Of a stretch of DNA of 33,725 nt, positions 32,201 to 33,725 are shown in pieces. Location of the stretch: assembly GCA_016866935.1 (NCBI GenBank), contig VGKS01000006.1, positions 1-33,725 of the forward strand, read 5' to 3'. Origin of the DNA: Candidatus Pacearchaeota archaeon. GTDB taxonomy: Archaea > Nanobdellota > Nanobdellia > Pacearchaeales > GW2011-AR1. A program made the position numbers and the translations under genes. Each line of letters starts with the position of its first letter. The stretch's first letter is position 1. The notes under the pieces are model-generated. The model was given only the letters and a program-made list of their open reading frames with translations, was not told where the DNA came from and searched no databases.

Positions 32201-33725
32201 CCTTGAACTCCGCATGGAATTTGGCCTTCAGTTAATGGCTGGTAAAAACCAGGGCACAAATTTCTAGAACCTCTCGTCAATACATTATATCCTGGGTTTC
32301 TAACAGTTTCATGAACCCTATCAACCATTATTGCACTTTCATTAACAGAAGGGTCATCTAAAATAGTCTGATAAAGCAATACAGTTTTTATGCTATAATT
32401 CAAAACCTGAACATTATTCATAGAAAAATTCATCTCAAAATGAGGGCTATCTTGTTCCAAAAAGTATTTCTGAACAAAATCAAATTGGTTATTTGAGTCT
32501 ATCTGGCATCCGGGCCAAGTTACACTTAATACTTGAAAATTAAGCTGATCCTGTATAGAAAATTGAACATTATTGCAGTTTCCTTTAAAGGGATTAAATA
32601 AATCTTGATCATCACTATATATGGGATTATCCAAAGGATTATCTCTAATCAACTGACTTGTGGAGTTGACCTTTCTAAGAATCATTCTCCAAGGAAACAC
32701 ATTTGCAACATTATAGGAATATCCGGTATCTTTATTTTCTATTATTTTGATGTTTCCACTATCTCCGTCAAAAGTGATTTTTATTCTATTGTTTTCAAGT
32801 GTTACATCTGGTCGAATAGTACTTTTAACTTCAAAATAAAGTTTGTTTGATTTTAATCTCTTATAATTATAGAACATATTTGGATATCTTGGCGGATTAT
32901 CAAAATATATTTTATGAGGTCCTATGCTGTAATCCTCGGCACTCAAAGTTATTTTGAAATTTCCAGTTTGAGTTTCAGATAAAATATAACTACTTGGGTC
33001 AACATAAAGATCATCAATATATAATTTAGAATTAGACTCAAAGAAATTATTTCCAAAAACTTCTATATCATCTCCGGGACGAACTATGGAATCTTTTATA
33101 TGTATTAAGTCAGGGTACTTAATAGTTGTTTCATTTATATTGAATGTATTTGATCTTGTATTGCCCTCGTTATCTATTCTTACCTGTTTTCCGACTAACA
33201 TTTCTTCCTTAGTCAGATAAATTTCTATTTTTTTATCATCTCTCGATAGGACTCTTGATGTCAAATCAACACCATCTAAAATTACTTTTGAGTTAGGGTC
33301 GAAATTGTTACCCCACACTTTTACTGGAGAAACTCCTAAATTCAAAGGATTTTGCAAGTTTATAGGAGTTACCTGCACAATAGAAGGGCTAGGAGGAGGA
33401 ACCCCAGATCTTATCTCAAAAGGGTGAGGGTTACTTTCAACGCTTCCTTCAACAAATGAAATGTTTGCAATCGCTTCTGGAATTCCTGCAGGAAAAATCA
33501 GTCTAACTTCCTCACCACTTATGAAATTTATAGTATAAATGACGGATCAAGTATAAAACTAGAGCCTCCAACGATAACCTTGAGTTGCATATTTTGCGAA
33601 AAACCGCTCCCTATCACAATAGATTCACTTACCTGAGAATTATATATTATAAAAGGAGTTATCTCATTTATTATAATCCCTGAATCTGGTTGTAGTAAGA
33701 CTCTTTTATCAATAAATAAAAAAGT
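29230..33725 (-). CDS. giant surface protein, copy B (1382+ aa; one-base frameshift near its N terminus, N-terminal end off the right edge)
   Basis: From GTG 33378 the frame is 1382 codons. By comparison with copy A the protein should start beyond 33725, and codons upstream of 33536 continue in the matching frame (KRVLLQP... to SFILDPS), but copy B lacks one T after its TCATTTA. Order: IPT/TIG-like modules, a beta domain from about residue 190, a large globular middle (about 480-1010) of TIM-barrel look with SDGIF and EVYTFHEGT that may be a glycoside-hydrolase relative, a DLDGDGINGMFDVCPN Ca-binding segment (about 1065), a Ser/Gly linker, CKDNLDNDGDGLVDYP (about 1275), then a membrane helix near 1325-1350 and a short polar tail. 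Likely anchored and displayed outside. The enzyme idea is weak. Confidence 0.85.

Noticed and set aside
31855-32235. 126-codon plus-strand frame opposite copy B (a matching one lies opposite copy A at 289-669)
   Set aside because: The two look conserved only because the paralogues are near-identical; they are antisense to a clear coding frame with domain structure and are shadows.
1-33725. Window as a complete circular replicon closed through the two surface-gene ends
   Set aside because: Position 1 falls at codon 738 of copy A and the right edge near codon 18 of copy B, both on the minus strand. Joining the ends would not give a continuous gene, so closure is not supported.

Overview
The window is AT-rich (coding about a third G+C by eye) and gene-dense, and it looks like a chromosome segment of a small archaeon, most likely a DPANN lineage of the Woesearchaeota/Pacearchaeota kind. 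The reasons are archaeal-type IleRS and TrpRS, a stand-alone ribosomal protein uS10, two TrmB-family regulators, no sign of bacterial operon structure, and many genes with a TATA-like box about 25-30 bases before the ATG (leaderless transcription). The lineage is an inference from gene content, not from a marker tree.

Layout. Positions 1-2214 hold the N-terminal 738 codons of a giant secreted, IPT/TIG-domain protein on the minus strand, running off the left edge. Then come a TrmB regulator with a small membrane protein, IleRS, a CBS-domain protein, a membrane-anchored cyclophilin, a second TrmB regulator facing an unknown gene across a perfect palindrome, a DM13-MsrA-TrpRS cluster, and a divergent saccharopine-dehydrogenase-like/FAD-oxidoreductase pair. 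From 13.6 to 16 kb there are small proteins, a broken DedA gene, a 50-aa zinc ribbon preceded by an 18-aa leader ORF, and tRNA-Ser(GGA) whose 3' end is copied in two perfect 82-base tandem repeats. From 16.2 to 25.8 kb lie a NUDIX protein, an NDH-2/FSP1-like flavoprotein, a putative DNA-binding protein, uS10, a Ca2+ P-type ATPase, a GC-rich candidate RNA, a CPA2 cation/proton antiporter, and TrhO. tRNA-Asp(GTC) at 25.9 kb is followed by a GC-richer coding-like stretch with no start codon. The right end has a small membrane protein, a membrane-anchored coiled-coil protein, glutamate dehydrogenase, a small secreted Asn/Ala-rich protein, and a second giant surface protein closely related to the one at the left edge.

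How it fits together. Much of the window serves the cell surface and the ion and redox state: two giant surface paralogues with a small secreted partner, a Ca2+ pump, a cation antiporter, an NADH-type flavoprotein, MsrA with a DM13 domain, and an exported cyclophilin. The rest is translation machinery (IleRS, TrpRS, uS10, two tRNAs, TrhO) and amino-acid metabolism (GDH and a lysine/proline-like dehydrogenase-oxidase pair). Start sites were moved from the longest reading frame where a ribosome-binding site or TATA spacing favoured another codon; this is stated per gene. Stretches over 300 bases without a conventional gene are 15657-16208 (repeats, tRNA-Ser and a 240-base AT-rich region where I see nothing firm) and 25978-26304 (orphan reading frame).

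The most unusual item is the tRNA-Ser-linked 82-base tandem array. Next come the start-less reading frame behind tRNA-Asp, the GC-rich double hairpin near 21.95 kb, and the paired giant surface genes.
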